A DNA stretch of 64,000 nt from CAVQBL01 sp963710715 (GTDB lineage: Bacteria; Pseudomonadota; Gammaproteobacteria; DSM-16500), in assembly GCA_963710715.1 (NCBI GenBank), contig CAVQBL010000014.1:372001-436000 (forward strand). The letters run 5' to 3'. Below the pieces are notes generated by a model. That model saw nothing but the letters and a program-made list of their open reading frames with translations. It was not told where the DNA came from and searched no databases. Shown here piece after piece: positions 1 to 9,688 of the stretch; the stretch's first letter is position 1; every line of letters starts with the position of its first letter. Both the position numbers and the translations under genes were made by a program.

Positions 1-333
1 TGCTTTAACCTAAACCAAGTTACGTTAAAGCTTATTTACTGCGATACAAGATCTTGTTGTCAGAGTGCTCACGGCTATCCAGTGCTGCATAATTCTGCCT
101 AACGATTTGATTTTATTTTTTGGGATAGGCTCTGTTTCTACTGCTGGAGCTGCCATTATTAAATGGGGCAATATGAAATTGTCTGATGAAATTGATGAAG
201 GTGTAATATCACAAGGTGAACCCAATATTGAAAGTAGTGATTACTAAATGTTAGAGTTATAAAATGGGACAATTAGATGGTAAATTATTTCATTTGATCG
301 ATTAAGACATCGTATAACGAAATCCCTCGCGCT
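1..333. other. No supported gene
   Basis: I see no recognisable gene here. A GTG-started 60-codon frame on the plus strand (65-247) and a 66-codon frame on the minus strand (25-225) overlap each other, have no convincing ribosome binding site and match no family I know. The stretch borders a truncated lyase fragment and is probably decayed sequence. Confidence 0.4.
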
Positions 334-534
334 TTACTTTCTCTTATGAGCTCGACTAACACCGTATACCACTCTTTTTTCTTTTATCACTTTATTAATC
401 ACTTTGCAGGATGCGGCCATTTTTTTTATAACTGCAGGAGACTTACTGATAGAAGCTTTTTGATTGCTGCGTGAAACTTCAACAATTTTTTCAATGGTTA
501 AATTATTTCCATCAATGACTATTGGGTTTTTCAT
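334..534 (-). pseudogene. N-terminal remnant of an aromatic amino acid (histidine) ammonia-lyase
   Basis: The 66-residue frame begins like the first segment of the HAL/PAL lyase family: a short beta strand followed by IDGNNLTIEKIVEVSR, a helix, and then VVYGVS, which in intact members continues as the conserved YGVNTGFG turn before the MIO active-site domain. Here it changes abruptly after YGVS to RAHKRK and a stop, so only about an eighth of a normal 500-residue enzyme is left. None of the catalytic Ala-Ser-Gly region is present in the window. It could be a product-less relic. The alternative of a real 66-residue protein is unlikely because the break falls inside a conserved motif. Confidence 0.6.
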
Positions 535-754
535 ATATTGTTTAAACCCTATTGACTCACTTTAACTTATTATAAACCATTTATACATTAGGAGAGAAAA
601 AAAACATATCTTTTGCACATTATTTTACATTTTTATACCAGCGTTTTGTGCTGACATAACTATAATAAACTTATACATGATAAGGTTATTGAGTTTGAAA
701 GGTTGTCCAAATGAATCATTTATCCCAGCTTAAAACACTAATATTAGATAAAAG

Positions 755-782
755 GAGTTCACGCTGAAGAACGCGGGAACTC
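755..782 (-). terminator. Candidate terminator after the esterase gene
   Basis: GAGTTC (755-760) pairs with GAACTC (777-782), with an inner CGC/GCG pair and one mismatch. Read on the minus strand the hairpin follows the esterase stop codon and is followed by CCTTTTATC. The T run is short, so termination efficiency is uncertain. Confidence 0.4.
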
Positions 783-804
783 GACAGCTAAAAATCTAGT
801 TTAT

Positions 805-2337
805 CTACACGCTCTCCTGCGCCGATGTTGTATCTTTAATAAAAATCATGCCGTCAAATATTTTACCAACTTCTTCATTCACAAACTGATTTGAACTTTC
901 ACCAGCGCCAATAAAACGTATCAAAATAGGCTGATGTAAAAAGGCAGGTAAATTATCTTTATCCTTTAGATTCAGCATTGCGAAGGGCATTGCTAATTTA
1001 TTCACGATGGCTTCTATGGCATTATCAGGAGGAACTTGTAAATTACACTCGCCTATTCCACCCTCTTTTTTTACAGCACGATATTTTCCATCATATGTTA
1101 TTAAACTAACAGGCCGATAATGATCACCTAATTTCAATTTTAAATGCCTACCCATAAATCTTAATGGTGGCTGATTATCTTGCTCATCAGAAGCGGACTC
1201 TAAATTATTTATATGCAAATCATGAGCCCAAATCACAATTTTTGCACCTGGATTATGGTCTTGAAGCCAGAAAATATTTTCTGCCATTGCTTTGTCCCGC
1301 AAAGATAGTGTTTGAAAAAGGCCACCATGATCATCTAAGTTTAGAAAAAATTGAATATTTTGTTGCATAAGATACGCATTTTGCAGGACCCACTCATATT
1401 GTCTTTGACCTAATTTAGCTGCTAGCGCACCCGCTTTAATTTTAATTTCATTAATAATATTTGTCATGTTGTCGCTCAGCAGTACAGAAAGATTTCTCAT
1501 TTCTGGAATATATTGATCAGCAAATTTTTTTAACTCGGAAATTTTTTCATCTATTAAAATAGCCATTAATCTATCCAATTCTTTTGTGGGTAAATTTTTC
1601 TTTTTTAATTCCTCAGCAAGTTGATCATATTTATTAATAATAGGTCTCTGAAAGCGCAGAAAATCCGTTAGACTGTTCCAATTTTTTTTGATCCCCTCTC
1701 CCACCTGATTGATTTCCATAGCGCTTTTTTCATCACCAATCGTTCTAAACGCATTCTGTATAAGTTGACTTAAGATAAGAGGATTTACATCTTGAGAATC
1801 AAACCCAGCAAACTGCACTTTTATTTTTGCACTTTGATTATATTCATACATCCAATTTATCATGGAAAGAACTTCTTTTGTGTTATACACCCATCCTTCT
1901 AAATTTTTTAACAACTCTTTTGAATTACCCTTACCATAAAGTACGTAATCATTTAGCAGAGAGGCTTGCGCCATGGATCCTTCAATAGCAAAGATAGTAA
2001 ATCCTTTATGTTTAACCAGATATTTCAATAAACGGTGCTTCATTTGGAAAAATTCACGCGTACCATGTGTGCTTTCACCCAATCCCACAACAGTTGCATC
2101 ACCAACGAGAGAACCAAAACTAGCCAGATCGGCGTCATCAGTAGCATTTGGATCAACTCCATTAAGAGCAAAAGTAATATCTTTTAAGTTTTTTAACTCA
2201 CCTATTTTATAAGGATGGACAATTGCACGTTGAAATTTCTGACCAGGCTGAAATGTTAAATCAGGTAAAAAAGCATAGGCAGAAATGGAATTAGATAAAA
2301 ACAAGGAAAAAATAAAAAGATTTTTTAACATATTCAC
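805..2337 (-). CDS. Erythromycin esterase family protein, exported
   Basis: A 510-residue protein of the erythromycin esterase (EreA/EreB-like) superfamily. A signal peptide occupies residues 1-22 (Lys, hydrophobic core, SAYA cleavage site). GLGESTHGTREFF at about 85-97 holds the family's active-site Glu and His. FAIEGS at about 116 and IWAHDLHINN near 365 match further conserved blocks, the latter with the third conserved His. Members hydrolyse macrolide lactones or unknown esters, and many genomic homologues have no proven resistance role, so the substrate here is open. GGGAGTG lies ahead of the ATG. The gene stands alone between two terminator-like hairpins, downstream of the ankyrin-protein gene on the same strand. 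Confidence 0.85.
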   Translation of the reverse strand: MNMLKNLFIFSLFLSNSISAYAFLPDLTFQPGQKFQRAIVHPYKIGELKNLKDITFALNGVDPNATDDADLASFGSLVGDATVVGLGESTHGTREFFQMKHRLLKYLVKHKGFTIFAIEGSMAQASLLNDYVLYGKGNSKELLKNLEGWVYNTKEVLSMINWMYEYNQSAKIKVQFAGFDSQDVNPLILSQLIQNAFRTIGDEKSAMEINQVGEGIKKNWNSLTDFLRFQRPIINKYDQLAEELKKKNLPTKELDRLMAILIDEKISELKKFADQYIPEMRNLSVLLSDNMTNIINEIKIKAGALAAKLGQRQYEWVLQNAYLMQQNIQFFLNLDDHGGLFQTLSLRDKAMAENIFWLQDHNPGAKIVIWAHDLHINNLESASDEQDNQPPLRFMGRHLKLKLGDHYRPVSLITYDGKYRAVKKEGGIGECNLQVPPDNAIEAIVNKLAMPFAMLNLKDKDNLPAFLHQPILIRFIGAGESSNQFVNEEVGKIFDGMIFIKDTTSAQESV

Positions 2338-2376
2338 TCCCTAACATTTAGTTATTAATTAATGCAATCTCACTAT

Positions 2377-2413
2377 AATTAAAAAGTCCAGCAGGATTGC
2401 ATAACCCTGCTGG
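2377..2413 (-). terminator. Rho-independent terminator after the ankyrin-protein gene
   Basis: CCAGCAGG (2388-2395) and CCTGCTGG (2406-2413) form a perfect 8-bp stem with a 10-nt loop. On the minus strand the stem is followed by ACTTTTTAATT. It lies a few bases beyond the stop of the 911-residue protein gene. Confidence 0.7.
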
Positions 2414-2421
2414 GAAAACTT

Positions 2422-5157
2422 TTATGCAGTGGCTCTCGGTTGCTGATGCTTGCCGCGAAATTTCTCTAATTTATCTTTATCAACAACATACAAAGGTACA
2501 TCTTTTATCCTAAAGAAAAGATTAACAAGTTTTTCATCTCCAGACTCTACAGCATAATCCAATGCTGTTTTATTAAAATAATCCACTTGCTTTAAGGCAC
2601 CTTCAAGCTGTCTTGCTTCACGCAACTGATTTATTAAATACCCAACTACTTCTGGGTGCTTACCGTGCACAGCCAACATCAGTGCTGTGCAATTAAATAG
2701 TCTCTGACATACCGAATCGAGGGAATACTTTCCTCCTTGGCCACAAAGATTAAGATTGGCCGCTTTACCGCGACTTATTATCTCTTTCACTTCTTTAAGT
2801 CTTCCACCCCCCGCAGCTTTTCGGAGCTCAGTTTCATTATTAGCTTTACGAGCTTGCTTAAAGAAGCATGGGAAAGTTAAAGGATATGGTAAATATGGTA
2901 AATATTGAATAGGTATATCTTTTATAATTGTATCTTTTACACCAGAACTAAATCTCTCAAAGAATTTTAAAACGCACTCAAAAGAATTATGCTTGGGATC
3001 ATCGATTTTTTTAATTTCTGGCGTATGCGATGTATCCGGTTTATCATCCACATTTTTTGGTGCTTTATAAAAATAACGTGACAAATCTGCTGTTGTACTT
3101 GTTGATTTTTTATCGGTCTGATTTTGTAGAACAGTAGTCCATAATTCATGAATAATTTTTTGCTTTTTTTTGGCATCAGATATATCCAATATGTTCTGTA
3201 ACGAAGGCGTTAAGTAATCCCAATATTGTGATCTTTTTTTAAGATCAATTTCATTGTAAAATCGCATATAAGCTAGATAATCATCATATATGATCTGATA
3301 AGCCACACAAAGAACATATAATGGCTTAGGTTTTAAGCATAGAATAAATTTGATTGGATTAAATTTGATAGGGCAATTTCTTATAGAATTTGCTAGTGTT
3401 ATTAGCTTCTCATCTGCATCATTAGAAACTGCCTCTCTAATATAGCGACAGTGCAGACTTAATAATTGCTCTGCAGTTTTTTTAAATTCTTGGAGGATAG
3501 ACTTCTTTTGCTCGGATGATACATCCCTGCATTGATCAAAATAATCATACAATAGTTCAATTTCATGATATATTGTGCTTGAGTTAAAGCAATTTTCATC
3601 AATACTCATCACACGAAATCGATTGAGTAATATTTCTAATACAAATAACACAGATAACATTGAATGCCCAGATTGTTTGAACATGTATATATTATCAGCC
3701 GTTTTTTGAAAATCAGTGGCTCTGACTAACCGGTCGTATTGTTCAGTTGATTGATGCTCTTCTTGATAAAAACATTCAAAATCTTTTTTGTATTCATACC
3801 CCAAAACTAATGCTTTAGCATTATTGACTATATTACTATCAGAAAATTGATAATTTAAATCCTTATGAGATTCCATTATATTTTTTTTCAATCTGTCAAT
3901 GGTCTCTTCCGCCTTTTCTATTTGATTAGTTTTTAAATAGCGATCAACATTTTTCATCATTTCATCGTATGCACATTCTTTGTAGTAACCAGGAAATATA
4001 TATAAACGATACAAAGGCCGCACAATAAAGAGCAGGGCAAAGCCATAACTTCCCAGACCTAGTGACAAAATAGTCGTAGGAATAGCAATAGAAAGATCTT
4101 TTATCTTGTAATAATATTCGCGTTCAAGGTAAGGATTTTTAGCATCTCCAAAAAAAACATGGCGAGTAATATAATGACGAGATTTTTGCAAATGATAATG
4201 CGCTTTTTGTAAAATGGATAACTCTTCTAAATTAATGGACAGTTTTTCTAAGTTAGAAGAATCATCCACATTTAATAAAACTTTACGAGCAGAGTACTCA
4301 TAGATTCTAAATAGTATACTCAATATGCCTTCTAATATAAGGCCGCCTTGAGTCATGCATTCTAATGTAAATTTACCTTGAACAAGATCGCGCAATCCTT
4401 TGCTCTGATAAAGAAACAGTGTCTTCCAACTCATATCAGCAAGTACAGAATAAACACTATCTTCCCTAAGCACCGATGTACCTATTTGCCCTAAAAATAA
4501 CGCTAATTTAGGAAGAGAAGAAAATTCTAGAAGAGATTGGTCTAAGTTATTAGCGAAAACCATTTTCCACTGCGACCAATCATCATATAACATAGCTATT
4601 GGTGAGTGAGTGATATCGGATAATAGGTTTGGAAATATTGTGTTACCCCAAGACAAAACTTGAGATAATTGAGCACCATTACCATATCGGCTGGAGTGAA
4701 TATTTAAAATATCTAAAAAAATTCTAGCTATTGGATCTCCATATAACTTTGAACTATAGTCATACCACTTTGCAATATAAAAATCACAATTTGCAGCAAT
4801 GCCATCGGAAATATATCCATACCCTTCTTTTTTTATTCTTTTTGCTACACTATAAGCAGCTGACTCAGATAACGTTTCTAAAGATAATGTTTGTTTAACT
4901 AGAGAATAATTGCCACCATGCTCTTGACTGAGTTTTATCACCACGTGCGAGCTATCCAAAAAGTCTTTATTAGCTTTATTAGGTTTAACTTCTTTTTCAA
5001 TAATTGTTGCAGCATTTACCAGTACCGTAAAACCCTCGTCTGTCAGTGAGCCATCATGAAATTTTTTAAAATTTTCTACAAAATCAGATGTAGCACCCAC
5101 AATCTGCAACTTTTTTATTTCAGATGCGTCAAAAAGAAGCGTGTTATGATTACTCAA
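2422..5157 (-). CDS. Large orphan protein with C-terminal ankyrin repeats; candidate host-directed effector
   Basis: A 911-residue protein with no recognisable enzyme domain in its first 770 residues. These are mostly helical and contain one strongly hydrophobic segment (about 357-379) followed by Arg/Tyr-rich sequence, which could be a membrane hairpin or a membrane-association region. Residues 777-885 look like three degenerate ankyrin repeats (ELRKAAGGGRLKEV; CTALMLAVHGKHPEVVGYLI; KTALDYAVESGDEKLVNLFF). The tail is basic and rich in Lys, Gln and Arg. Ankyrin proteins of this size in Legionellales are often type IV secretion substrates, but a secretion signal cannot be proven from sequence. 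The start is TTG at 5157, because the frame is closed upstream by a stop and has no ATG. No good Shine-Dalgarno is visible, so translation may be coupled to the gene upstream on the same strand. Confidence 0.7.
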   Translation of the reverse strand: MSNHNTLLFDASEIKKLQIVGATSDFVENFKKFHDGSLTDEGFTVLVNAATIIEKEVKPNKANKDFLDSSHVVIKLSQEHGGNYSLVKQTLSLETLSESAAYSVAKRIKKEGYGYISDGIAANCDFYIAKWYDYSSKLYGDPIARIFLDILNIHSSRYGNGAQLSQVLSWGNTIFPNLLSDITHSPIAMLYDDWSQWKMVFANNLDQSLLEFSSLPKLALFLGQIGTSVLREDSVYSVLADMSWKTLFLYQSKGLRDLVQGKFTLECMTQGGLILEGILSILFRIYEYSARKVLLNVDDSSNLEKLSINLEELSILQKAHYHLQKSRHYITRHVFFGDAKNPYLEREYYYKIKDLSIAIPTTILSLGLGSYGFALLFIVRPLYRLYIFPGYYKECAYDEMMKNVDRYLKTNQIEKAEETIDRLKKNIMESHKDLNYQFSDSNIVNNAKALVLGYEYKKDFECFYQEEHQSTEQYDRLVRATDFQKTADNIYMFKQSGHSMLSVLFVLEILLNRFRVMSIDENCFNSSTIYHEIELLYDYFDQCRDVSSEQKKSILQEFKKTAEQLLSLHCRYIREAVSNDADEKLITLANSIRNCPIKFNPIKFILCLKPKPLYVLCVAYQIIYDDYLAYMRFYNEIDLKKRSQYWDYLTPSLQNILDISDAKKKQKIIHELWTTVLQNQTDKKSTSTTADLSRYFYKAPKNVDDKPDTSHTPEIKKIDDPKHNSFECVLKFFERFSSGVKDTIIKDIPIQYLPYLPYPLTFPCFFKQARKANNETELRKAAGGGRLKEVKEIISRGKAANLNLCGQGGKYSLDSVCQRLFNCTALMLAVHGKHPEVVGYLINQLREARQLEGALKQVDYFNKTALDYAVESGDEKLVNLFFRIKDVPLYVVDKDKLEKFRGKHQQPRATA

Positions 5158-5189
5158 AGTTGCGGCATATCCATGCTTAGCACTGTTCT

Positions 5190-6783
5190 CTACCTATTTA
5201 ACCAATCTTTATAATGCTTACCCAAATTTCCAGACCCATTCATTTTTATTTTCGCAAGACGCTCTTTACCTTTCTGCAATGTATTTAAAAAATCTGAATG
5301 AGCTTCTTCAATGGCTTTTTTATCTTGGCTTTGGATAGCATTACAAAGTTTGTAATAAGCTTGTTCAATATTACTGGTTATTTGAATTCCTTCGTTTTTT
5401 TTACCATTTCCATGATGATTTGCCTTAATACTATGTCTTCCTGGAATCTCAGGTTTAGCAAAAGATGGCATATCACAGACAGGAGGAAGAGTCATTTGAC
5501 TTAATTGCTCTGAATTCGCCAAGCTTCCTTTATTTTGATTATAGTTATTGATAATGAGACTCATTAATGCATTAAATTTCGATGATTCTTCTCCAGTTAG
5601 GAATTTTTTTTGCGTAAGCTTTTGTAATTGCTCAGTTAGATTTTCTGTAGACTGATTAGCTAACTCTTTACGAAATTTATCAGTTAACTCTCGATTTTTC
5701 AAATCGCTTCTGCTATTTATAGTGGCCTGATCTCGCCCCGCTTTAGAAAGCGCATGAGTATTTGCATGACTATGCTGACCATAACTGTAAGCATACTCTT
5801 CGCGTTTCTCTAATTTTTTATTATAATTCAATACACGCGTATTATATTTGTCGACTTTTTTTTGTAAATCATCTAACGTAATCTCGCCACGATCATATCT
5901 TTTAAACTGCTTAATCAGCTTTTTTGTTTTTTTATTGATAACCTGATTCTCATCTTGGGTGGCTTTTGCATGATGATTAATTCTTTTTTAATATGTTCAT
6001 TATTTTTTGTCGACCAAGGACTTGTCCAAAAAACAGCTCCAATGAATGCTGCTATGGGGAATGCCTTCATTGTAGCTGTGAGGATCTCTGTACTGAAATT
6101 TCCTGATAAATTAGCCAATACTCCAACAGCAACGCCTGCGCTACCACTTATATTTTTATTAAAACTAACTGAAAATGCTCCTCCACTTTCCAAATGGGAA
6201 GTCAAACCTATTCCACCATCAATAGTACTACCTATTGTGAATTTTTTTATTTTCATGGATTCGGTGAGACTGGGCTCTTTTTCATTGGTTGGTGCAAATG
6301 TATTTTGTGTAAAATAACCCGGAATATGTTGTGCATGATCCGACGTATTTTGATCATGATCTCCATTGCTTGGTGTAGCAGCCGATGGCGCATTACTTTG
6401 GTTAGAATGAGTAGAGTTATTAGCTCTGAATTCCAGGAAAGTAACTGGAAGAGAGGATCCTCCTTTGTTACGCCATTGATTTTGTAAAGTGCTAGATGCG
6501 CCGTATAACAATGTTGGTGGAGCATGACTAAAGCTAGGTAAAAATAGAATGACACGGAGGATTTATATGAGGGCTTTTTAGAAAATCGTCAACATCACGT
6601 TGCCTTTGCTTAGCAGTTATTTTTTTAAATCTTTCTTCATACTCTGCATCGAGTTTATTATTTATCAAATAAAGAGAGCTTATACTGTCAGCATCAATAT
6701 CTGACATCAAGATAACACGATCTAACTCACGATTCTTTATTTCCTCAAAAAGGTGACAGGCCAGTAATTTAACCGGTTTAAAA
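5190..6783 (-). pseudogene. Remaining three frames of a frameshifted orphan gene
   Basis: Three successive minus-strand frames read like one protein cut by single-base indels. Piece B runs from the end of the upstream frame to a TAG at 6534 (KPVKLLACHLFEEIKN..., acidic/basic helical). Piece C (about 6532-5915) begins PSFSHAPPTLLYGAS, has a Ser/Asn/His-rich linker and then a Gly-rich hydrophobic stretch (GVAVGVLANLSG, AAFIGAVFWTSPW). Piece D (5987-5190) continues NHHAKATQDENQVINKK and is a charged, probably coiled-coil region ending in KDWLNR. C passes into D if the A6 tract near 5985-5990 had one more A. B passes into C if a T5 tract near 6541 had one base fewer. Neither C nor D has a good start: both would need TTG without a clear Shine-Dalgarno. 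Function unknown. Confidence 0.55.
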
Positions 6784-7404
6784 TTAAGCTTCAGAGAAAT
6801 CCTCTGGTGAAATTTTATTTTTTAGACCGCCTACAATACCAATACTATCGAAAACATCATCTATATAAAAATAACACTGATCTCCAGGAAAAACATGATA
6901 GTTATGCGAATTCTGTATGTCTTGATTTATCCGATCAGCCATCTTTTGATACTGTTGCTCAGTAATTGTAAGTTCAATCTGTAATAAATAATTTGCACCC
7001 ATACGCTCGGGTGGCTCACTTCCAACTTTACCTGGGCCACCCAAGATTGCAATCCGTGCACGTTTTAGAACAGTCTGCGCATCGGGAGAAAGACCTACAT
7101 AATTAACAGTGTCTATGCTGCCATCTTCGTTGCGGCGCGGACCATTCACGCTCACATGCCCACCAAAACCACTCCCAGTGTAAAAATTTAATGTTATTGT
7201 TCTATTTTTTAGACAATTATGTAGTTCAGGGTATTGCTCCACTAATTGACGAAATCTAGTTTCATTAAAATCAAAACCTTGGAACATTTTTTGCTGGCTC
7301 TGAGATAATTGAGTACCTTGGTTAAATTGAACATAAATTCTATATTGCTCAAGTTCTTTTTCATCATTTGAGAATCGCACATCTGCTGCGGCACGTACCT
7401 GCAT
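6784..7404 (-). CDS. Unrecognised protein, possibly the 5' part of a frameshifted gene
   Basis: About 206 residues from the ATG at 7404, chosen because AGGTGA lies 5 nt ahead; a TTG at 7419 in the same frame is less likely. The protein starts MQVRAAADVRFSNDEKELEQ and has a Gly-rich block with a buried-looking His (GSGFGGHVSVNG, about 100-111). A later helix-like segment has a Cys (FPGDQCYFYIDDVF). A His strand followed about 80-90 residues later by a Cys helix recalls circularly permuted papain-like hydrolases (NlpC/P60-LRAT type), but no residue pattern is strong enough to assign it. The stop is followed without a gap by an open frame in another phase, so it may be only the first part of a longer broken gene. 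Confidence 0.5.
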   Translation of the reverse strand: MQVRAAADVRFSNDEKELEQYRIYVQFNQGTQLSQSQQKMFQGFDFNETRFRQLVEQYPELHNCLKNRTITLNFYTGSGFGGHVSVNGPRRNEDGSIDTVNYVGLSPDAQTVLKRARIAILGGPGKVGSEPPERMGANYLLQIELTITEQQYQKMADRINQDIQNSHNYHVFPGDQCYFYIDDVFDSIGIVGGLKNKISPEDFSEA

Positions 7405-7684
7405 ATAATCACCTATCAATTCTTATTTAACATATTTACACAACAATAGTACATATTAGCGATATATTTCCTAATGATTCATGCTAAAAAGAAGTAATAT
7501 AACCATCCTAAGAACGCATGACTGTAATGATTTTAGCGAAGATCTCATGTTGTTACCTCGATATATTGTATTCCAGAGCTTACTCTAGATGTTCCTAGTA
7601 TACTGATGCAATGTTACATATACAATAGAGTAAAGATACTCTATAGAATAAAAACGCTTTACTGCTAGTACTGTTAGGTTAAAA

Positions 7685-8884
7685 ATGAAAAATCTCTACA
7701 AAAATATCCCCCTACCCATCTGGTTACTTTGCACTGTTACATTCATTAGCAAAATTGGCGTGATGATTTTCTTTTTATTCCCATTGTATTTAATACAGAA
7801 ATTAAATTTTAATGTAACAACAATGGGACAAATTTTAGCTTTTTATGGATTGGGTCAGATCATAGGCTCCTATTTAGGAGGCGAGTTAACTGATCGATTG
7901 GGATGCTTATCTGTACAAACCATAAGTTTATTTATTAAAGGCATATGTTTTTTACTATTCGGATATTTAGATTCAAAATTTGAAATTATAATTGTTATGC
8001 TTGTCATTGGATTAGTAAATGCTGCCACACGACCTGCAGAAGATGCTAATTTAGCACAATACAGCGAACCAGGAACCTATGCGCGTTCTTACGCCTTACA
8101 TTTACAAGCCACAAGCTTAGGGGTCCTGATTGGTTCTGTTTTTTCTGGGATCTTAGCTGCATCAAATTACACTTGGTTATTTAGGATAAGTGGAATTGGA
8201 AGCCTCATTGCATCTATTCTTTTAATCACCCTTTTTTATAATCGTGCAGACAGGATAATTCATTTTGCCAAAAATGATACAATGAAAATCTTATTCCCTT
8301 GGAAAAATATACATTTTTTAATGTTGCTATCACTTGTTCTACTGATGGGGATGTGCTTATCGTTAGCGCTCAGCACCTATTCTGTCTATACGAAAGAGTA
8401 CTATCATATTTCAGAGCTTAAGCTCGGCATTATTTTTTCAATCAGTACCGTGATTATCATTTTATTTCAAATGCCAATAACTACTTATTTAAAACAATTT
8501 AATGAATTGTTAGTGATTGGAGCAGGCGGAATGTTAATAGCATTAGGATATTTCATTTTGCCATTTTATTCAGGCTTTTCTTATGCCATTTTGTCTATAA
8601 CTTTCATTAGCGCCGGCGAAGCAATAGCAATTCCGACATTATATAATTATGTGATAAAAATGGCCCCCGAGGAAAGCAGGGGCAGGTATTTGGGCCTAAC
8701 AAATTGTATGAATGCGTCAGTTCCACTTATGATAACACCAATTGTGAGCACATTTATTTATTCCACCTATCAGCCTAATACACTTTGGTTTGGAACAGGA
8801 GTATTGGGTTTCATTATTCTGCTTGGCTTTATTGCATTAGAAAAATTTTATTCAAAAGATAAGCTCATAGCGGAGTATCAATGA
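7685..8884 (+). CDS. MFS transporter
   Basis: A 399-residue major facilitator superfamily permease with about 12 hydrophobic segments. The loop after helix 2 reads GGELTDRLGCLSVQ, the usual MFS D-R-x-G motif A. AASNYTWLFRISGIGS in the N-half and PEESRGRYLG near the C-terminal loop also fit drug/metabolite MFS proteins. The substrate cannot be told. The gene overlaps the following LuxR-type regulator by 4 bp (ATGA), so the two are translated from one message and the regulator probably controls, or senses the same signal as, the transporter. The 265 bp upstream are non-coding and should hold the promoter. Confidence 0.85.
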   Translation: MKNLYKNIPLPIWLLCTVTFISKIGVMIFFLFPLYLIQKLNFNVTTMGQILAFYGLGQIIGSYLGGELTDRLGCLSVQTISLFIKGICFLLFGYLDSKFEIIIVMLVIGLVNAATRPAEDANLAQYSEPGTYARSYALHLQATSLGVLIGSVFSGILAASNYTWLFRISGIGSLIASILLITLFYNRADRIIHFAKNDTMKILFPWKNIHFLMLLSLVLLMGMCLSLALSTYSVYTKEYYHISELKLGIIFSISTVIIILFQMPITTYLKQFNELLVIGAGGMLIALGYFILPFYSGFSYAILSITFISAGEAIAIPTLYNYVIKMAPEESRGRYLGLTNCMNASVPLMITPIVSTFIYSTYQPNTLWFGTGVLGFIILLGFIALEKFYSKDKLIAEYQ

Positions 8885-9678
8885 GTATTATATTAAATAA
8901 AAATCATATAATATTAACTTCAACGAATGAAATGCACACAATCTGCGAACCCATTAAAAAATTTTTTGGAGCTACTTATTTTTCTTATGTAGAACTTTAT
9001 CCGCCAAATATTCGAATTCAACTTTGTATGAGCTCAGTAGATTGGGTAGAGTTTTATTATAAAAATTTCCCAAAATATTTTAAAAAAACAGAGGAAGATG
9101 AGGATGATGAGTCAGGACTTTTTACTTGGGACATGGTTCCATCAAGAAAATTAGTGAATGCTGACATGAGGAATTATTTTAATATTGCAAATGGGGTTAT
9201 CTTGGTCAGAGAAAAAGGAGATCATTGCGAAAGCTTCTTCTTCGCGGGAACATCAGATAATTATAGAGCACAACACCTCTTTGTTAACAATCAAGACTTA
9301 CTAGAGCGATTTGCATCTTATTTTAAAGAAAAAGCAGCCCATCTTATTAAAGAGGCAAAGAAACAACCTATTATCATGCCGCCTCCCTATCCTTCTTTGC
9401 ATCTTCCTAACAAAATGGACTCATCATCGTATAGTAAAGATGTGTTTATTGAAGATACTCGTGTTACATCTGCAGATCAGACAACTGGGATAAATTTATC
9501 GGCACGTGAAAAAGAATGTTTGCACCTTTATGTGCGCGGTAAAACAGCAAAAGAAATTGGAAAAGCGTTACATTTATCCAATAGAACCATAGAGAATTAT
9601 TTGCAAAATATTAAACTTAAGCTGGGCCTTAGTAGTAAATCTCAGCTCATTCATAAGACGTGGCATTATTTCAAATGA
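8881..9678 (+). CDS. LuxR-type transcriptional regulator
   Basis: A 265-residue regulator. Residues about 199-255 form a GerE/LuxR helix-turn-helix (LSAREKECLHLYVRGKTAKE, then IGKALHLSNRTIENYLQNIK). The N-terminal 180 residues, rich in aromatic and acidic residues (KTEEDEDDESGLFTWDMV), occupy the place of a sensory domain but do not show the Trp/Tyr/Asp signature of acyl-homoserine-lactone receptors, so the ligand is unknown. There is no phospho-acceptor receiver domain. It is cotranscribed with the MFS transporter, whose stop it overlaps. Confidence 0.85.
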   Translation: MSIILNKNHIILTSTNEMHTICEPIKKFFGATYFSYVELYPPNIRIQLCMSSVDWVEFYYKNFPKYFKKTEEDEDDESGLFTWDMVPSRKLVNADMRNYFNIANGVILVREKGDHCESFFFAGTSDNYRAQHLFVNNQDLLERFASYFKEKAAHLIKEAKKQPIIMPPPYPSLHLPNKMDSSSYSKDVFIEDTRVTSADQTTGINLSAREKECLHLYVRGKTAKEIGKALHLSNRTIENYLQNIKLKLGLSSKSQLIHKTWHYFK

Positions 9679-9688
9679 TTTTTTATAT

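Noticed and set aside
65..247. 60-codon plus-strand frame with a hydrophobic start
   Set aside because: GTG start, no ribosome site, no family match, and an equally long overlapping frame on the other strand.
5980..5995. Programmed -1 frameshift at the A6 tract linking pieces C and D
   Set aside because: The A6-G tract is not in the phase needed for the A-AAA-AAG slippery site (codons are AAA AAA GAA), and the other breaks nearby argue for decay or sequencing error.
6253..6555. 100-codon minus-strand frame MSFYFYLALVM...
   Set aside because: It overlaps piece C in another phase; its composition looks random and it has no conserved pattern.
8881..9678. Acyl-homoserine-lactone receptor
   Set aside because: The N-terminal domain lacks the conserved Trp/Tyr/Asp pattern, and no LuxI-type synthase is nearby.
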